DNA of 47,974 bases from Clostridium sp. (GCA_023664775.1 JAMPEW010000004.1:1-47974); one strand, 5' to 3'; positions 34,919 to 44,548 are shown, counted from the first letter of the stretch. The notes: generated from the sequence alone by a model not told the origin. Program-made: numbers and translations.

Positions 34919-36010
34919 ATGTTTGATGAAAAATATATGCGGCGTGCAATTACACTTGCGAAAAAGGGAATAGGAGCCGTAAATCCGAATCCACTGGTTG
35001 GTGCTGTGATTGTTAAGGAGGGCAGGATTATCGGGGAAGGCTATCATGCAGGATATGGCGGGCTTCATGCTGAGCGGGCTGCATTTGCAAATCTTACGGA
35101 GGATGCAAAGGGAGCCGAGCTGTATGTTACCCTTGAACCATGCTGTCACTTTGGAAAACAGCCCCCTTGTACCGAGGCGATTGTCAGCCATGGAATATCA
35201 CATGTGTATGTGGGCTCGGACGACCCGAACGAAAAGGTTTGCGGCAAAGGAATCCTCTATCTTCGTGAGCATGGCATTGTTGTTGACACACAAATGATGA
35301 AAGAGGAATGTGATAGGCTGAATGATGTGTTTTTTCATTACATTACAACAAATACCCCATATGTTGTAATGAAGTATGCCATGACATTAGATGGGAAAAT
35401 TGCCACGAGAAGCGGTAAAAGTAAGTGGATTACGGGCGAGACGGCAAGACATAGGGTTGCAGAAAGCAGGAACGAGTATATGGGTATCATGGCAGGCATC
35501 GGAACGGTCCTTACAGATGACCCGATGCTGACGTGCAGACTGGATAAGGGAAGAAACCCAATCAGGATAATATGCGACAGCAGCCTTAGAATACCCTTGG
35601 ACAGCAATATTGTTAAAACTGCAAGGGATGTAAGAACAATTGTGGCAGCTTCTGATGAATGTGAGAAAAAAAAAGCAGAGCAATTAAACGGACATGGAAT
35701 TGAAATTATTTCCGTAGGCAAAAATGCAGACGGACTTGATTTAAAAGAGCTTATGACAAAGCTTGGCGAAAAAGGCATAGATGGTATCTTGCTGGAAGGG
35801 GGAGGCACATTGAATTACAGCGCCCTTGCGTCAGGTATTGTAAATGAGCTTAATGTGTACATTGCCCCTAAAATATTTGGCGGCGCTTCTGCCCTAAGCC
35901 CTGTAGAGGGAATGGGTGTGGAAGGTCCGGATGATGCGGAAAAATTTACTTTAAAAAGGATGGAGCAGCTTGAAGAAGACATACTTCTTGTATATAAAAG
36001 GCAGGCATAG
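34919..36010 (+). CDS. ribD: RibD, bifunctional riboflavin deaminase/reductase
   Basis: Converts the 2,5-diamino-6-ribosylamino-pyrimidinone phosphate through deamination and NADPH reduction in riboflavin synthesis. The N-terminal zinc deaminase has HAE (50-52) and the two zinc cysteines in LEPCCHFGKQPPC (C75, C84). The C-terminal reductase begins near 145 (YVVMKYAMTLDGKIAT) and includes LLEGGGTLNYS. 363 residues is the normal length. GCAGGAG precedes the ATG. It is the first gene behind the FMN riboswitch. Confidence 0.97.
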   Translation: MFDEKYMRRAITLAKKGIGAVNPNPLVGAVIVKEGRIIGEGYHAGYGGLHAERAAFANLTEDAKGAELYVTLEPCCHFGKQPPCTEAIVSHGISHVYVGSDDPNEKVCGKGILYLREHGIVVDTQMMKEECDRLNDVFFHYITTNTPYVVMKYAMTLDGKIATRSGKSKWITGETARHRVAESRNEYMGIMAGIGTVLTDDPMLTCRLDKGRNPIRIICDSSLRIPLDSNIVKTARDVRTIVAASDECEKKKAEQLNGHGIEIISVGKNADGLDLKELMTKLGEKGIDGILLEGGGTLNYSALASGIVNELNVYIAPKIFGGASALSPVEGMGVEGPDDAEKFTLKRMEQLEEDILLVYKRQA

Positions 36011-36073
36011 ATTAAGATAAAAAAGGCTTTCGCGGCTTTGCAGGGCATACTATATGAAAGGTATGGAGGTTTT

Positions 36074-36715
36074 ATGTTTACGGGATTAATTGAAGAAATG
36101 GGAACGATAAAATCCATAAGGAAGGGTGCAAAATCTGCCGAAATTTCCATATTGGGAGATTTGGTCACAAAGGATACACATATCGGTGATAGCATAGCAG
36201 TAAATGGAGTATGCATGACAGTTACCTCCATATCAGGAACTGTATTTACCGCAGACGTCATGGCAGAAACCATGAGAAGAACATCCCTTAGTACATTGCA
36301 GGCAGGGAGCAAGGTTAATCTGGAACGGGCAATGCCTGCAGACGGAAGATTTGGCGGACATATTGTGGCAGGACATGTTGACGGCACTGGACAGATAACA
36401 AGGCTTGAAAAGGAAGACAATGCGGTTTGGATTACAATAAAAGCCGATAGGGGCATACTGAAATATGTAGTGGAAAAGGGCTCCATAACAATAGACGGCG
36501 TAAGCCTTACGGTTGCGTATGTGGATAATGCCTGCTTTCAGGTGTCAATCATTCCACACACTGCAAAAAATACAATACTTCTTGAAAAAAAACAGGGTGA
36601 CATTGTAAATCTTGAGAATGACATCATCGGAAAATATGTGGAAAAGCTGATGGGGGAAAAGCATAAAGAAAGTAATATTGACGAAGATTTTTTAATGCAG
36701 CATGGATATTTTTAA
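36074..36715 (+). CDS. ribE: Riboflavin synthase, alpha chain
   Basis: Dismutates two 6,7-dimethyl-8-ribityllumazines to riboflavin. The 213-residue protein starts [10 protein letters not shown] and shows the two lumazine-binding repeats, the first with GVCMTVTS and the second with [13 protein letters not shown] and GVSLTVAYV. An earlier in-frame start at 36038 is rejected because ATGGAGG directly precedes the ATG at 36074 and the family begins there. The frame's last bases lie within 26 bp of the ribBA start. Confidence 0.96.
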   Translation: MFTGLIEEMGTIKSIRKGAKSAEISILGDLVTKDTHIGDSIAVNGVCMTVTSISGTVFTADVMAETMRRTSLSTLQAGSKVNLERAMPADGRFGGHIVAGHVDGTGQITRLEKEDNAVWITIKADRGILKYVVEKGSITIDGVSLTVAYVDNACFQVSIIPHTAKNTILLEKKQGDIVNLENDIIGKYVEKLMGEKHKESNIDEDFLMQHGYF

Positions 36716-36740
36716 AATTAATCAACAGGAGGAAAACATC

Positions 36741-37937
36741 ATGGACTTTAACGCAATCGAGGAAATACTTGACGACTTAAAGCAGGGCAAAATCGTTGTC
36801 ATGTTAGATGACGAAAACAGGGAAAATGAAGGCGACGTAATATGTGCGGCAGAATTTGCAACGACAGAAAACGTAAACTTTATGGCGTCATATGCAAAAG
36901 GACTTATCTGTATGCCGATGGCGCCTGAGTACACGGATAAGCTTCATCTTCCACAGATGTGCATAACAAATACAGACAATCACTGTACGGCATTTTCCGT
37001 ATCGGTTGACCATGTGGATACAACTACGGGAATATCGGCGGCAGAGAGAGGCTACACGGCAAGAAAATTTGTGGAGGACGGTGCCGTGCCTTCAGATTTC
37101 AGACGTCCGGGACACATGTTCCCCCTTGAGGCAAGAGCAGGCGGCGTGATTGAACGGCAGGGACATACGGAGGCAACGGTTGACCTCATGAAGCTGGCAG
37201 GACTTAAGCCGGTGGGACTTTGCTGTGAGATCATGAGAGAGGACGGCGAGATGGCTAGGCTTGATGATTTAGTTGCCTTTGCAAGGAAGCATCAGCTTAA
37301 AATCTCCACTGTGGAAAAGCTTGTGCAGTACCGAAAGGAGCATGAGGTTTTTGTGGAATGTGTTGCAAAAGCCAAAATGCCTACAAGATACGGCGAGTTT
37401 ACCATACACGGCTATGTGAACAAGCTGAATGGCGAACATCATGTTGCCCTTGTCAAAGGAGACATTGCGGACGGTGCGCCGGTACTCTGCCGTGTCCACT
37501 CAGAATGTCTGACGGGAGATGCGCTCGGCTCTGCAAGATGTGATTGTGGGCAGCAGTATGACGCTGCAATGAAAATGATTGCAAAAGAGGGCAGAGGTGT
37601 TTTATTATATATGAGACAGGAAGGCAGGGGGATTGGTCTGATAAACAAGATACGTGCCTATGAGCTTCAGGATAATGGACTTGATACCGTGGAGGCAAAC
37701 CTTAAGCTTGGCTTCCCTGAGGACGCAAGGGATTACACAATAGGAACGCAGATACTTGTTGATTTGGGCGTAAGAAAAATGCGGCTTATGACAAATAACC
37801 CATTGAAGGTCTATGGGCTGGCAGGCTATAACCTTGAGATTGTGGAGCGGGTTCCCATACAGATGGAGCCTGGCAAATACGATATGTTTTACCTGAAAAC
37901 GAAAAAAGAAAAAATGGGGCATATTCTTGATATTTAA
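36741..37937 (+). CDS. ribBA: RibBA, DHBP synthase / GTP cyclohydrolase II
   Basis: A bifunctional enzyme supplying both branches of riboflavin synthesis. The N-terminal half is 3,4-dihydroxy-2-butanone-4-phosphate synthase ([10 protein letters not shown], then TEATVDL). The C-terminal half is GTP cyclohydrolase II with [18 protein letters not shown] (the zinc cysteines) and [13 protein letters not shown]. 398 residues is standard. Start 36741 has ACAGGAGG before it; a longer frame opens at 36702 inside ribE but without a ribosome site. Confidence 0.96.
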   Translation: MDFNAIEEILDDLKQGKIVVMLDDENRENEGDVICAAEFATTENVNFMASYAKGLICMPMAPEYTDKLHLPQMCITNTDNHCTAFSVSVDHVDTTTGISAAERGYTARKFVEDGAVPSDFRRPGHMFPLEARAGGVIERQGHTEATVDLMKLAGLKPVGLCCEIMREDGEMARLDDLVAFARKHQLKISTVEKLVQYRKEHEVFVECVAKAKMPTRYGEFTIHGYVNKLNGEHHVALVKGDIADGAPVLCRVHSECLTGDALGSARCDCGQQYDAAMKMIAKEGRGVLLYMRQEGRGIGLINKIRAYELQDNGLDTVEANLKLGFPEDARDYTIGTQILVDLGVRKMRLMTNNPLKVYGLAGYNLEIVERVPIQMEPGKYDMFYLKTKKEKMGHILDI

Positions 37938-38004
37938 TGAAAATCAGCGTTTGGTAATTTGTGCAAATGCTTCTATAAAAATGGTTTAAGGAAAGGAAGA
38001 AAAA

Positions 38005-38466
38005 ATGAAAACACTGGAAGGAAGATTAGTAGCAGATGGAGCAAAAATAGGAATCGTTGCGGCAAGGTTTAATGAGTTTATCGTATCAAAGCTTATAAGT
38101 GGAGCTGTTGACGGACTTGTCCGGCATGACGTCAAGGAGGATGACATTACCCTTGCATGGGTGCCGGGAGCCTTTGAGATACCTATGACTGCAAAAAAAA
38201 TGGCTGAGTCAGGTAAATATGATGCAGTTATATGCCTTGGAACGGTTATAAGGGGTGCAACAACCCATTATGATTATGTGTGCAATGAGGTGTCAAAGGG
38301 GATTGCCGCCGTATCAATGTCAACCGGCGTGCCTGTCATGTTCGGCATCGTTACAACGGAAAATATTGAGCAGGCGATAGAGCGTTCAGGAACAAAGGCA
38401 GGAAACAAGGGCTACGACTGTGCGCTTGGCGCTTTGGAAATGATTAATCTTATGAAGCAAATGTAA
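38005..38466 (+). CDS. ribH: Lumazine synthase
   Basis: Condenses the RibBA and RibD products to 6,7-dimethyl-8-ribityllumazine and usually assembles into a 60-mer shell. The 153 residues include [13 protein letters not shown], the VPGAFEIP strand, [14 protein letters not shown] with the catalytic histidine, and the [12 protein letters not shown] end. An AAGGAAG ribosome site precedes the ATG. This completes a full rib set controlled by the upstream FMN riboswitch. Confidence 0.97.
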   Translation: MKTLEGRLVADGAKIGIVAARFNEFIVSKLISGAVDGLVRHDVKEDDITLAWVPGAFEIPMTAKKMAESGKYDAVICLGTVIRGATTHYDYVCNEVSKGIAAVSMSTGVPVMFGIVTTENIEQAIERSGTKAGNKGYDCALGALEMINLMKQM

Positions 38467-38497
38467 TGCTGTGATTTTGAAATGGTGGAGCGGTTTT

Positions 38498-40294
38498 ATG
38501 AAGGATAGAAAGCTGAAACAATTAAATCTGCTTGTGCTTATTGCAATTGGCTGTAGTCTCATATTTATTGGCTTATTTGTGTTTGGCTTTGCGCCTGACG
38601 GTCAGAAAAAGCTTAAATCCAATGCGCTTACGGAATTTAATGAGGGCTGGCTTTTGCGGAATTACAGGGGACAGCCTGATCAGTTTGTAGATTTACCTGA
38701 AAAAATAAAGGGCGATGCTGAGGAAGTTATCGTTATTGTAAATGAGGTGCCTGAGGATATAGGACCTGACAGCGTTATGATTGTCAAGACCAATTTCCAG
38801 AATATAATGGTTACAATCAACAATGAAAAGATTTACACAAACGGCGTCATGACCGATCAGAAGCTTATGAAGAATGCCGTTCCGTGCTATAATATGATAG
38901 AGCTTTCGGATGCACAGCCCGGCGACCTTATTACAATCTATCTTGTATCCTCATATAAAAAATACAGCGGTGATTTACAGGGGATTTATTATGGCGCCAA
39001 GGGCGATGTTGTTTCCGACATTATAAGCAAAAACTGCGTAGGCTTTATATTTTCCATATTGCTTATTGTAGTTACGCTGCTGCTTGCCATATCGCTTATA
39101 TTTATGAACAATGTAAGAGTGCACAAGGCAAGGGCGGCATACGGCTTTGGCTTTATCAACGCAGTTGCGCTGTGGAGCATAACCTCAAATCCTATTATGC
39201 AGCTTATAACCTCAAATACCTTTGGCGTTTACATGACAAACATGACGATTTTGCTTATGCTGCCGATACTTTATATTATGCATCAGCGGTGCTTTGCCAT
39301 AAAAAGGCGGTATGGTCGCATATTTGAAATCGGAATTTATATATTTGCCGTAAACATGCTGACAGGCGTTGTATTTCAGATGCTGCATATATGTGACTTT
39401 GCCACATACATTATCGTTACAAAGGTGTTTATCGTATTGGGGCTTATTCTCCTGTCGGGCATCATGTATCTTGCGGCAGATACCTACGGAGATAAAACGA
39501 TATACAGCAATCTTGTTGCAAATGCTGTGCTTACTGTGGCTGCCCTCCTTGAGAGCCTGCTGTCAATTTTCAGCTTTTACAGGGAATATGACGGCGTTGT
39601 CCTTCAGATAGGCGTGGGTATTTTCATGGTTCTGCTTGTAGTTTCCGTAGAAAAGGGAATAATTAGGGATATGAACCATACGAGAAGCCTTGCCGAGGAA
39701 AATGTTGAAAGCGAGACAAACAAGGCGCTTAAAAAGATAAACACAAACCTTGTTTACAGCACATTAGGCATTGTCGTAAATGATTTAAAAACAAGAGACA
39801 TGGAAAACAGCAGACTGATATATGACACGTCTGTGTATCTAAAATATAATATTATGTCAACCGTAGAAAAAAATATGGTTCCATTTTCGCAGGAAATGGA
39901 GTATATTAAAGCATATCTGGGTATGCAGAAAAAAAGAAACGCAGCGCTTGAGATAGAGGTGGAGGATAAAATCGTTGATTTTTACGTTCCATTTAACACG
40001 ATAGAGCCTCTTGTGGAAAATGCAGTCATAAACGGTGCGTTACGCGCAGACACAGGCGGCAGACTTGTTGTGAGAAGCTATGAAAGGCTGGATTGCTTTG
40101 CCATACAAATTGTTGACAATGGAAAGGGAATCGGACCTGATAAGCGCTTCGAGGGCAAGCAGAGCTATAAGTCAATTAAAAAGAGGCTCAAAAGTATGTG
40201 CGGCGGCGCCATTGAGATTAAAAATAAGCCTGGAAAGGGTACAATTATTACCGTAAAGGTGCCTAAGGAGGGCTATGTTGTAAAGGAGAACTAA
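38498..40294 (+). CDS. LytS-like membrane histidine-kinase homologue lacking the phosphoacceptor His
   Basis: A 598-residue membrane protein. An N-terminal helix (about 10-32) is followed by an extracellular beta-rich domain (about 35-175), seven hydrophobic segments (about 178-395, 7TMR-DISM-like) and a cytoplasmic LytS/His_kinase-type region. The ATP-binding HATPase keeps LVENAVINGA (N box), VDNGKGIG and GKGTIITV. The stretch that should read QINPHFLFN, with the phosphorylated histidine, reads KINTNLVYS, so asparagine (N417) sits at the histidine position. No response regulator is adjacent. It may be an ATP-sensing pseudokinase or act through a partner. The start at 38498 follows GGTGGAG. 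Confidence 0.85.
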   Translation: MKDRKLKQLNLLVLIAIGCSLIFIGLFVFGFAPDGQKKLKSNALTEFNEGWLLRNYRGQPDQFVDLPEKIKGDAEEVIVIVNEVPEDIGPDSVMIVKTNFQNIMVTINNEKIYTNGVMTDQKLMKNAVPCYNMIELSDAQPGDLITIYLVSSYKKYSGDLQGIYYGAKGDVVSDIISKNCVGFIFSILLIVVTLLLAISLIFMNNVRVHKARAAYGFGFINAVALWSITSNPIMQLITSNTFGVYMTNMTILLMLPILYIMHQRCFAIKRRYGRIFEIGIYIFAVNMLTGVVFQMLHICDFATYIIVTKVFIVLGLILLSGIMYLAADTYGDKTIYSNLVANAVLTVAALLESLLSIFSFYREYDGVVLQIGVGIFMVLLVVSVEKGIIRDMNHTRSLAEENVESETNKALKKINTNLVYSTLGIVVNDLKTRDMENSRLIYDTSVYLKYNIMSTVEKNMVPFSQEMEYIKAYLGMQKKRNAALEIEVEDKIVDFYVPFNTIEPLVENAVINGALRADTGGRLVVRSYERLDCFAIQIVDNGKGIGPDKRFEGKQSYKSIKKRLKSMCGGAIEIKNKPGKGTIITVKVPKEGYVVKEN

Positions 40295-40298
40295 AGCA

Positions 40299-41072
40299 TT
40301 GAATTTTTCGGAACAGATTATATACGCAATGTTTAAACCGTCAAAATATAAGGAAATGATTAAGCTTAAAACGAGCAGGTTTGTAGGCTTTACGATTGTG
40401 CTTATGCTTGTACTTGGCATAGTTACGTTTGCTGTGCCTGCCGGCGCATATATAGCGGGCTTTGGCGGCTTTGAAAAGCTTTTTGTAAATAAAATGAGCA
40501 ATATAGAATTTCAGGATGGTACGCTGTCCATTGAAAATCCGTTCAATATCTCAATTGAAGGGATGAACATAATGATAGACACGGAAACGGAAACTGTGCC
40601 TGATGAGAAAATGACGAAAAATGGCGCATATATTGCCATAGGTTCTAAAAATCTCAGAATGGCAGTTGCTATGGATAATGATATATTAGATTATCAGGTA
40701 GTGTCATTGGATAAGTTTCTTCCTGAGGGACTAAACAACGAAATGCTAAAAAGTTTTATACCGGGCATATATGTTTATCTTGTTGTGGCATTCCTTGTAA
40801 CCTGCATAGGCTTTTTTGTTAAATACGGATTGATGGCACTTTTATTCTCCATTGTAATAAATTCCATGAACAAGCGTATGGAGCTGGGGCTTTCCTACGG
40901 TCAGGTATTTGCTATATGCTTTTACGGACAGACGCTTGGAATGATACTTGTAAACTTTAACTCTGCAATCGGATTTTTGCCTGCCATACTTATGAGCCTC
41001 GCAGGTGTATTTATATCAGTGAACATGATTACGCTGTCAGTTGCAATCATCCATCAGGGTAAGCAGGTCTGA
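40299..41072 (+). CDS. DUF1189-type membrane protein
   Basis: A 257-residue integral membrane protein with one N-terminal helix (about 28-50), an external region of about 100 residues, and three or four helices at the C-terminus (about 158-250). The opening NFSEQIIYAMFKPSKYKEM and overall form resemble DUF1189 proteins, which are uncharacterised. Translation appears to start at TTG (40299), with AAAGGAG 10-16 bases upstream at the end of the kinase gene. The next in-frame ATG (40329) would lose the family N-terminus. It is five bases from the kinase-like gene and probably works with it. Its last 36 bp overlap the convergent CYTH gene. Confidence 0.78.
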   Translation: MNFSEQIIYAMFKPSKYKEMIKLKTSRFVGFTIVLMLVLGIVTFAVPAGAYIAGFGGFEKLFVNKMSNIEFQDGTLSIENPFNISIEGMNIMIDTETETVPDEKMTKNGAYIAIGSKNLRMAVAMDNDILDYQVVSLDKFLPEGLNNEMLKSFIPGIYVYLVVAFLVTCIGFFVKYGLMALLFSIVINSMNKRMELGLSYGQVFAICFYGQTLGMILVNFNSAIGFLPAILMSLAGVFISVNMITLSVAIIHQGKQV

Positions 41073-41561
41073 TATATCGCTTTCTGACATGGTGCTCATC
41101 ACGCTGTTGTGAAAGCGCTCATCAAATGTAACCTCTCTGCCAATAAATGCAGGGGGGTTATATTTTTTTGCACTGTCCTCGTCAGGAAATTCTATTTCTC
41201 CCATGACAAGCCCCTTGAATTTGCCGCCGAATATGTCAAGCTCAAGGGAAAGTCCCTCCGTAAGGGGAATTAAATATCTGCATTTTGTAATGATGTTGCC
41301 CTCGGTCTTGTTCAGCAGATTTTCATATTCATTTTTTTCTAATGTAAGCTCAAATTCCTCCCTTTTAATAAGTCCCTTTCCCTTCACGGTCAGTATATAT
41401 GTGCAGCTTTCGCTGCCGTCTGAAAAAACGCTTTTTTTTCTCACACGTATTGCAGGACTTGAACATATATATGCCTGCTCTATGTCATAGTGCCTGTAAG
41501 CAGCAAGATTATCAGGAATGTTTTTTATAAGATACTTTTTTTCTATTTCCATATGCTCCAT
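41037..41561 (-). CDS. CYTH-domain protein
   Basis: A 174-residue protein of the CYTH (class IV adenylate cyclase / triphosphate tunnel metalloenzyme) family. It carries the ExExK signature at its N-terminus (EIEKK, in MEIEKKYLI), with RVRKK, LTVKGKG and ELDIFGGKFKGLVMGEIEF matching the tunnel strands. Bacterial members hydrolyse inorganic or nucleoside triphosphates, usually tripolyphosphate; substrate unknown here. On the minus strand, AGAAAGGAAT precedes ATG 41561 (a second ATG is at 41552). An upstream frame to 41639 lacks the family sequence. It overlaps the end of the DUF1189 gene by 36 bp tail to tail. Confidence 0.85.
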   Translation of the reverse strand: MEHMEIEKKYLIKNIPDNLAAYRHYDIEQAYICSSPAIRVRKKSVFSDGSESCTYILTVKGKGLIKREEFELTLEKNEYENLLNKTEGNIITKCRYLIPLTEGLSLELDIFGGKFKGLVMGEIEFPDEDSAKKYNPPAFIGREVTFDERFHNSVMSTMSESDISDLLTLMDDCN

Positions 41562-41731
41562 GATTTTTCTATTCCTTTCTGTCCGTATGCATGGTGTCAA
41601 GCCCGCTGGAAAATATACCCAAAATGCTTTTGACAACAAACATATGATGTATTATTATATACAATGTATTGGTAATTATAAAGAAGTTTTTTGTTGAAAA
41701 TTTGTGCTGTTATGTATACAGGAGGTACGGT

Positions 41732-42286
41732 ATGAGTAAGGTAAACATTTTTTTTGCGGAAGGGTACGAGGAGGTTGAGGCATTAACTGTTGTTGACCTC
41801 TTAAGGAGAGCAGGAATAGACACGGATATGATTTCCGTTACGGGAGATTTAAACGTAACAAGCTCACACAAGGTAACGGTAAAAATGGACAGGCTTTTTG
41901 AACAGGCAGATGAAAATGCAGACATGCTTGTCCTGCCGGGTGGAATGCCGGGAACGACAAATCTTGCAGGACATAAAGGACTTGCCGATATGATACATCG
42001 TTTTAACGAGGCAGGAAAATATATTGCTGCCATATGTGCGGCACCTACCGTTTATGGAAAGATGGGGCTTCTTGAAGGGAAAAATGCAACCTGCTATCCT
42101 GGCATGGAAAACGACCTTATAGGGGCAAATAAGCTTACGGACAAGGTGGTAATAGATGGAAACATTATAACAAGCAGAGGGCTTGGAACAGCTATAGATT
42201 TCGGACTTGCGCTTGTTGCTCTTTTAAAGGGCATAGGAACAGCGGAGGAATTGGCGAGTAAAATAGTATATAAGGCTGATTGCTGA
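41732..42286 (+). CDS. DJ-1/PfpI family protein
   Basis: A 184-residue DJ-1/YajL-type protein with the nucleophile-elbow cysteine C102 (AAICAAPTVYG), the conserved glutamate in GYEEVEALT (13-18 region), and VLPGGMPGT before it. Members act as glyoxalases, deglycase-like or redox-repair proteins; the exact activity is debated. The ATG at 41732 follows CAGGAGG, whereas an earlier frame from 41669 has no ribosome site. It lies 18 bp upstream of murF. Confidence 0.9.
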   Translation: MSKVNIFFAEGYEEVEALTVVDLLRRAGIDTDMISVTGDLNVTSSHKVTVKMDRLFEQADENADMLVLPGGMPGTTNLAGHKGLADMIHRFNEAGKYIAAICAAPTVYGKMGLLEGKNATCYPGMENDLIGANKLTDKVVIDGNIITSRGLGTAIDFGLALVALLKGIGTAEELASKIVYKADC

Positions 42287-42304
42287 TGTTATAAGGAGTA
42301 AGAT

Positions 42305-43669
42305 GTGTATAATATAAAGGTAAAAGACATAGTAGAGGCAACGAAGGGAAGGCTTCTTTCCGGCGATGAAAATACCCCTCTTAGTGACATTTGTATTGAC
42401 TCACGCAAAATAAAGGAGGGGGATTTGTTTGTGCCTATTGTGGGCAACAAAATAGATGCACACAGATTTATAGAGAGTGCGCTTGAAAAAGGGGCGGCAA
42501 CGCTTACACAGCACCACAGTGGAGTTGTTATATCAGATAAGCCGTACATTCAGGTGACAGACACTGAAAAGGCATTGCAGGATATAGGAATTTACATAAG
42601 AAGCAGAATGAACATACCCGTGATCGGGGTGACGGGGAGCGTGGGTAAGACAACGACAAGAGAGATGATAGCAACCGCCCTTTCCGGCTGTGCAAATGTA
42701 TATCAGACCTCAGGTAACTACAATTCACAGGTAGGCGTTCCGGTAACAATATCACGAACGACTGAGGATGCAGAGGTTGCAGTCATAGAAATGGGAATGA
42801 GCGAGCAGGGGGAGATGAATAACCTTTCGAGGATTGCAAAGCCCGACATATGCGTCATTACGATTATAGGCGTTGCGCACATTGAGAATTTAAAGACACA
42901 GGAAAATATCCGCAGGGAAAAGCTTGCCATTACAAATTATATGAATAAGGACGGAGCCTTGTTTTTAAACGGTGACGACCCCCTTCTGTTCAAGCTGAAA
43001 GAGAAAACGGGCGTTACGACATTTTATTACGGACTATCCGAAAAATGTGAGTACAGGGCAGAAAATATCCGTATGGAGGATTACAAAATAAAATATGATT
43101 ATGTACACGGCGATGTGAGGATTCCTGTACTTTTAAATGCACTTGGAAAGCATAATGTAAGCAATTCCCTGATAGGAATGGCAATTGCAGATTACATGGG
43201 CTATAACCTCCATGATGCGGCGAAAGGGTTTGAGGAATTTCATGGCATCAGACAGAAAATTATTTCAATACCCGGTAAATATACAATTATTGATGACACC
43301 TACAATGCAAGTCCTGATTCCATGAAGGCAAGCATAGAGGTGCTTGCAGACATGGAAAATAAGGGAAGAAAGATAGCCGTACTCGGCGATATGTTTGAGC
43401 TTGGAGAAAACAGCGAAAAGTATCATTATGAGGTGGGGGAATTTCTTGCGGATAAGCCTATCGATGAGCTCGTTGTGGTGGGAGAGCTTACACAGCATAT
43501 AAGAAGGGCTGTGGAAGATGCAGGCTCAGACATAAAATGTTATTCCTTTAAGGATAACGGTGAGGTTGCCCTTTACCTTATGTCCGTCATGATGCCTGAT
43601 GATATTGTTCTTATTAAGGGCTCAAACGGAATGAAGCTTGAGGAAATTGTAAGCAATATGAGGGGATAG
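42305..43669 (+). CDS. murF: MurF, UDP-MurNAc-tripeptide:D-Ala-D-Ala ligase
   Basis: Adds D-Ala-D-Ala to UDP-MurNAc-tripeptide in cell-wall precursor synthesis. Within the 454 residues, the ATP-binding VTGSVGKTTTREM (about 109-121), EMGMSEQGEMN, and DDTYNASPDSMKAS motifs of the Mur ligase family are clear, with the N-terminal MurF domain (SRKIKEGDLFVPI). It begins with GTG at 42305; AAGGAG (42293-42298) sits six bases upstream. An ATG two bases earlier is out of frame. No other mur gene is adjacent. Confidence 0.96.
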   Translation: MYNIKVKDIVEATKGRLLSGDENTPLSDICIDSRKIKEGDLFVPIVGNKIDAHRFIESALEKGAATLTQHHSGVVISDKPYIQVTDTEKALQDIGIYIRSRMNIPVIGVTGSVGKTTTREMIATALSGCANVYQTSGNYNSQVGVPVTISRTTEDAEVAVIEMGMSEQGEMNNLSRIAKPDICVITIIGVAHIENLKTQENIRREKLAITNYMNKDGALFLNGDDPLLFKLKEKTGVTTFYYGLSEKCEYRAENIRMEDYKIKYDYVHGDVRIPVLLNALGKHNVSNSLIGMAIADYMGYNLHDAAKGFEEFHGIRQKIISIPGKYTIIDDTYNASPDSMKASIEVLADMENKGRKIAVLGDMFELGENSEKYHYEVGEFLADKPIDELVVVGELTQHIRRAVEDAGSDIKCYSFKDNGEVALYLMSVMMPDDIVLIKGSNGMKLEEIVSNMRG

Positions 43670-43688
43670 GGTATAAAGCAGGTTTGGC

Positions 43689-43745
43689 TTGACACTAAAA
43701 TGTTACTGTGATATATTGATAGTACTAAAATGATAATGATTATTA
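43689..43745 (+). promoter_or_regulatory. Rubrerythrin promoter with PerR-type operator
   Basis: A consensus TTGACA (43689-43694), a 17-bp spacer and TATATT (43712-43717) form a strong promoter. Just after it lies TGATAATGATTATTA (43731-43745), a 7-1-7 palindrome that differs from the Bacillus PerR consensus (TTATAATnATTATAA) at only two positions. Centred around +14, a bound repressor would block transcription of the rubrerythrin-rubredoxin operon; derepression by peroxide or oxygen is the expected response. Confidence 0.75.
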
Positions 43746-43781
43746 ATATCAAAATAACATATAAGTGAAAGGAGAAAGATT

Positions 43782-44321
43782 ATGAAGTTTGTATGTAGTG
43801 TATGTGGTTATGTTTATGAGGGAGATGCAGCACCGGAAAGCTGTCCTGTATGTAAGGCGCCTGCTGATAAGTTTAAGGCACAGGAGGGTGAGATGTCTTG
43901 GGCAGCAGAGCACGTTGTAGGAGTTGCAAAGGGTGTAAGCGAGGATATTTTGGCAGACCTCAGAATGAATTTTGAGGGTGAGTGCTCCGAGGTAGGTATG
44001 TATCTTGCTATGGCAAGAGTTGCATACAGAGAGGGCTATCCTGAAATTGGCATGTACTATGAGAAGGCTGCCTACGAGGAGGCAGAGCATGCTGCCAAGT
44101 TCGCAGAGCTTCTTGGCGAGGTTGTAACAGACAGTACAAAGAAGAACCTTGAGCTTAGGGTTGCCGCTGAAAACGGAGCAACGGCAGGCAAGACTGACCT
44201 TGCAAAGAGAGCAAAGGCTGCCAACCTTGACGCAATACATGATACGGTACATGAGATGGCTCGTGACGAGGCAAGACACGGAAAAGCGTTCGAGGGACTT
44301 CTTAAGAGGTACTTCGGCTAA
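43782..44321 (+). CDS. Reverse rubrerythrin (rubredoxin domain at the N-terminus)
   Basis: A 179-residue peroxide reductase. Unlike classic rubrerythrin, the rubredoxin domain comes first (C5, C8, C21, C24) and the four-helix diiron domain second, with carboxylate ligands in [34 protein letters not shown] and [11 protein letters not shown]. Reverse rubrerythrins of clostridia reduce hydrogen peroxide and oxygen using NADH through rubredoxin. The ribosome site AAAGGAGA precedes the ATG. A rubredoxin gene follows 41 bp downstream on the same transcript, and a PerR-like box lies in the promoter. Confidence 0.94.
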   Translation: MKFVCSVCGYVYEGDAAPESCPVCKAPADKFKAQEGEMSWAAEHVVGVAKGVSEDILADLRMNFEGECSEVGMYLAMARVAYREGYPEIGMYYEKAAYEEAEHAAKFAELLGEVVTDSTKKNLELRVAAENGATAGKTDLAKRAKAANLDAIHDTVHEMARDEARHGKAFEGLLKRYFG

Positions 44322-44362
44322 TATAACATATACCAAAGGTAAATAGGAAGGAGACGAAAGAT

Positions 44363-44536
44363 ATGGATAAGTATTTTTGCAACCCATGTGGTTACACCTA
44401 TGACCCTGCTGTAGGAGATCCGGAGCATGGAATCGCTCCGGGAACAGCATTTGAGGATTTACCTGATGATTGGGTATGTCCTAACTGTGGCATAGACAAG
44501 AGTATGTTCCAGCGTTGTATAGATAATTATAATTAG
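44363..44536 (+). CDS. Rubredoxin
   Basis: A 57-residue rubredoxin, small enough to be missed by length cut-offs. Both knuckles are complete: [19 protein letters not shown] (C6, C9) and [10 protein letters not shown] (C39, C42), with the usual DPE and DLPDDW core. It binds one iron by four cysteines and passes single electrons, here probably to the rubrerythrin encoded upstream. AGGAAGGAGA precedes the ATG and a strong terminator follows, so the operon ends here. Confidence 0.96.
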   Translation: MDKYFCNPCGYTYDPAVGDPEHGIAPGTAFEDLPDDWVCPNCGIDKSMFQRCIDNYN

Positions 44537-44548
44537 TAAGAAAAAAAG

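Noticed and set aside
35815-36486. 223-codon open frame on the minus strand
   Set aside because: Antisense to the end of ribD and most of ribE; the protein sequence is low-complexity and lacks a start context.
43749-44450. 233-codon open frame on the minus strand
   Set aside because: Antisense to rubrerythrin and part of rubredoxin, whose cysteine motifs are unmistakable on the plus strand.
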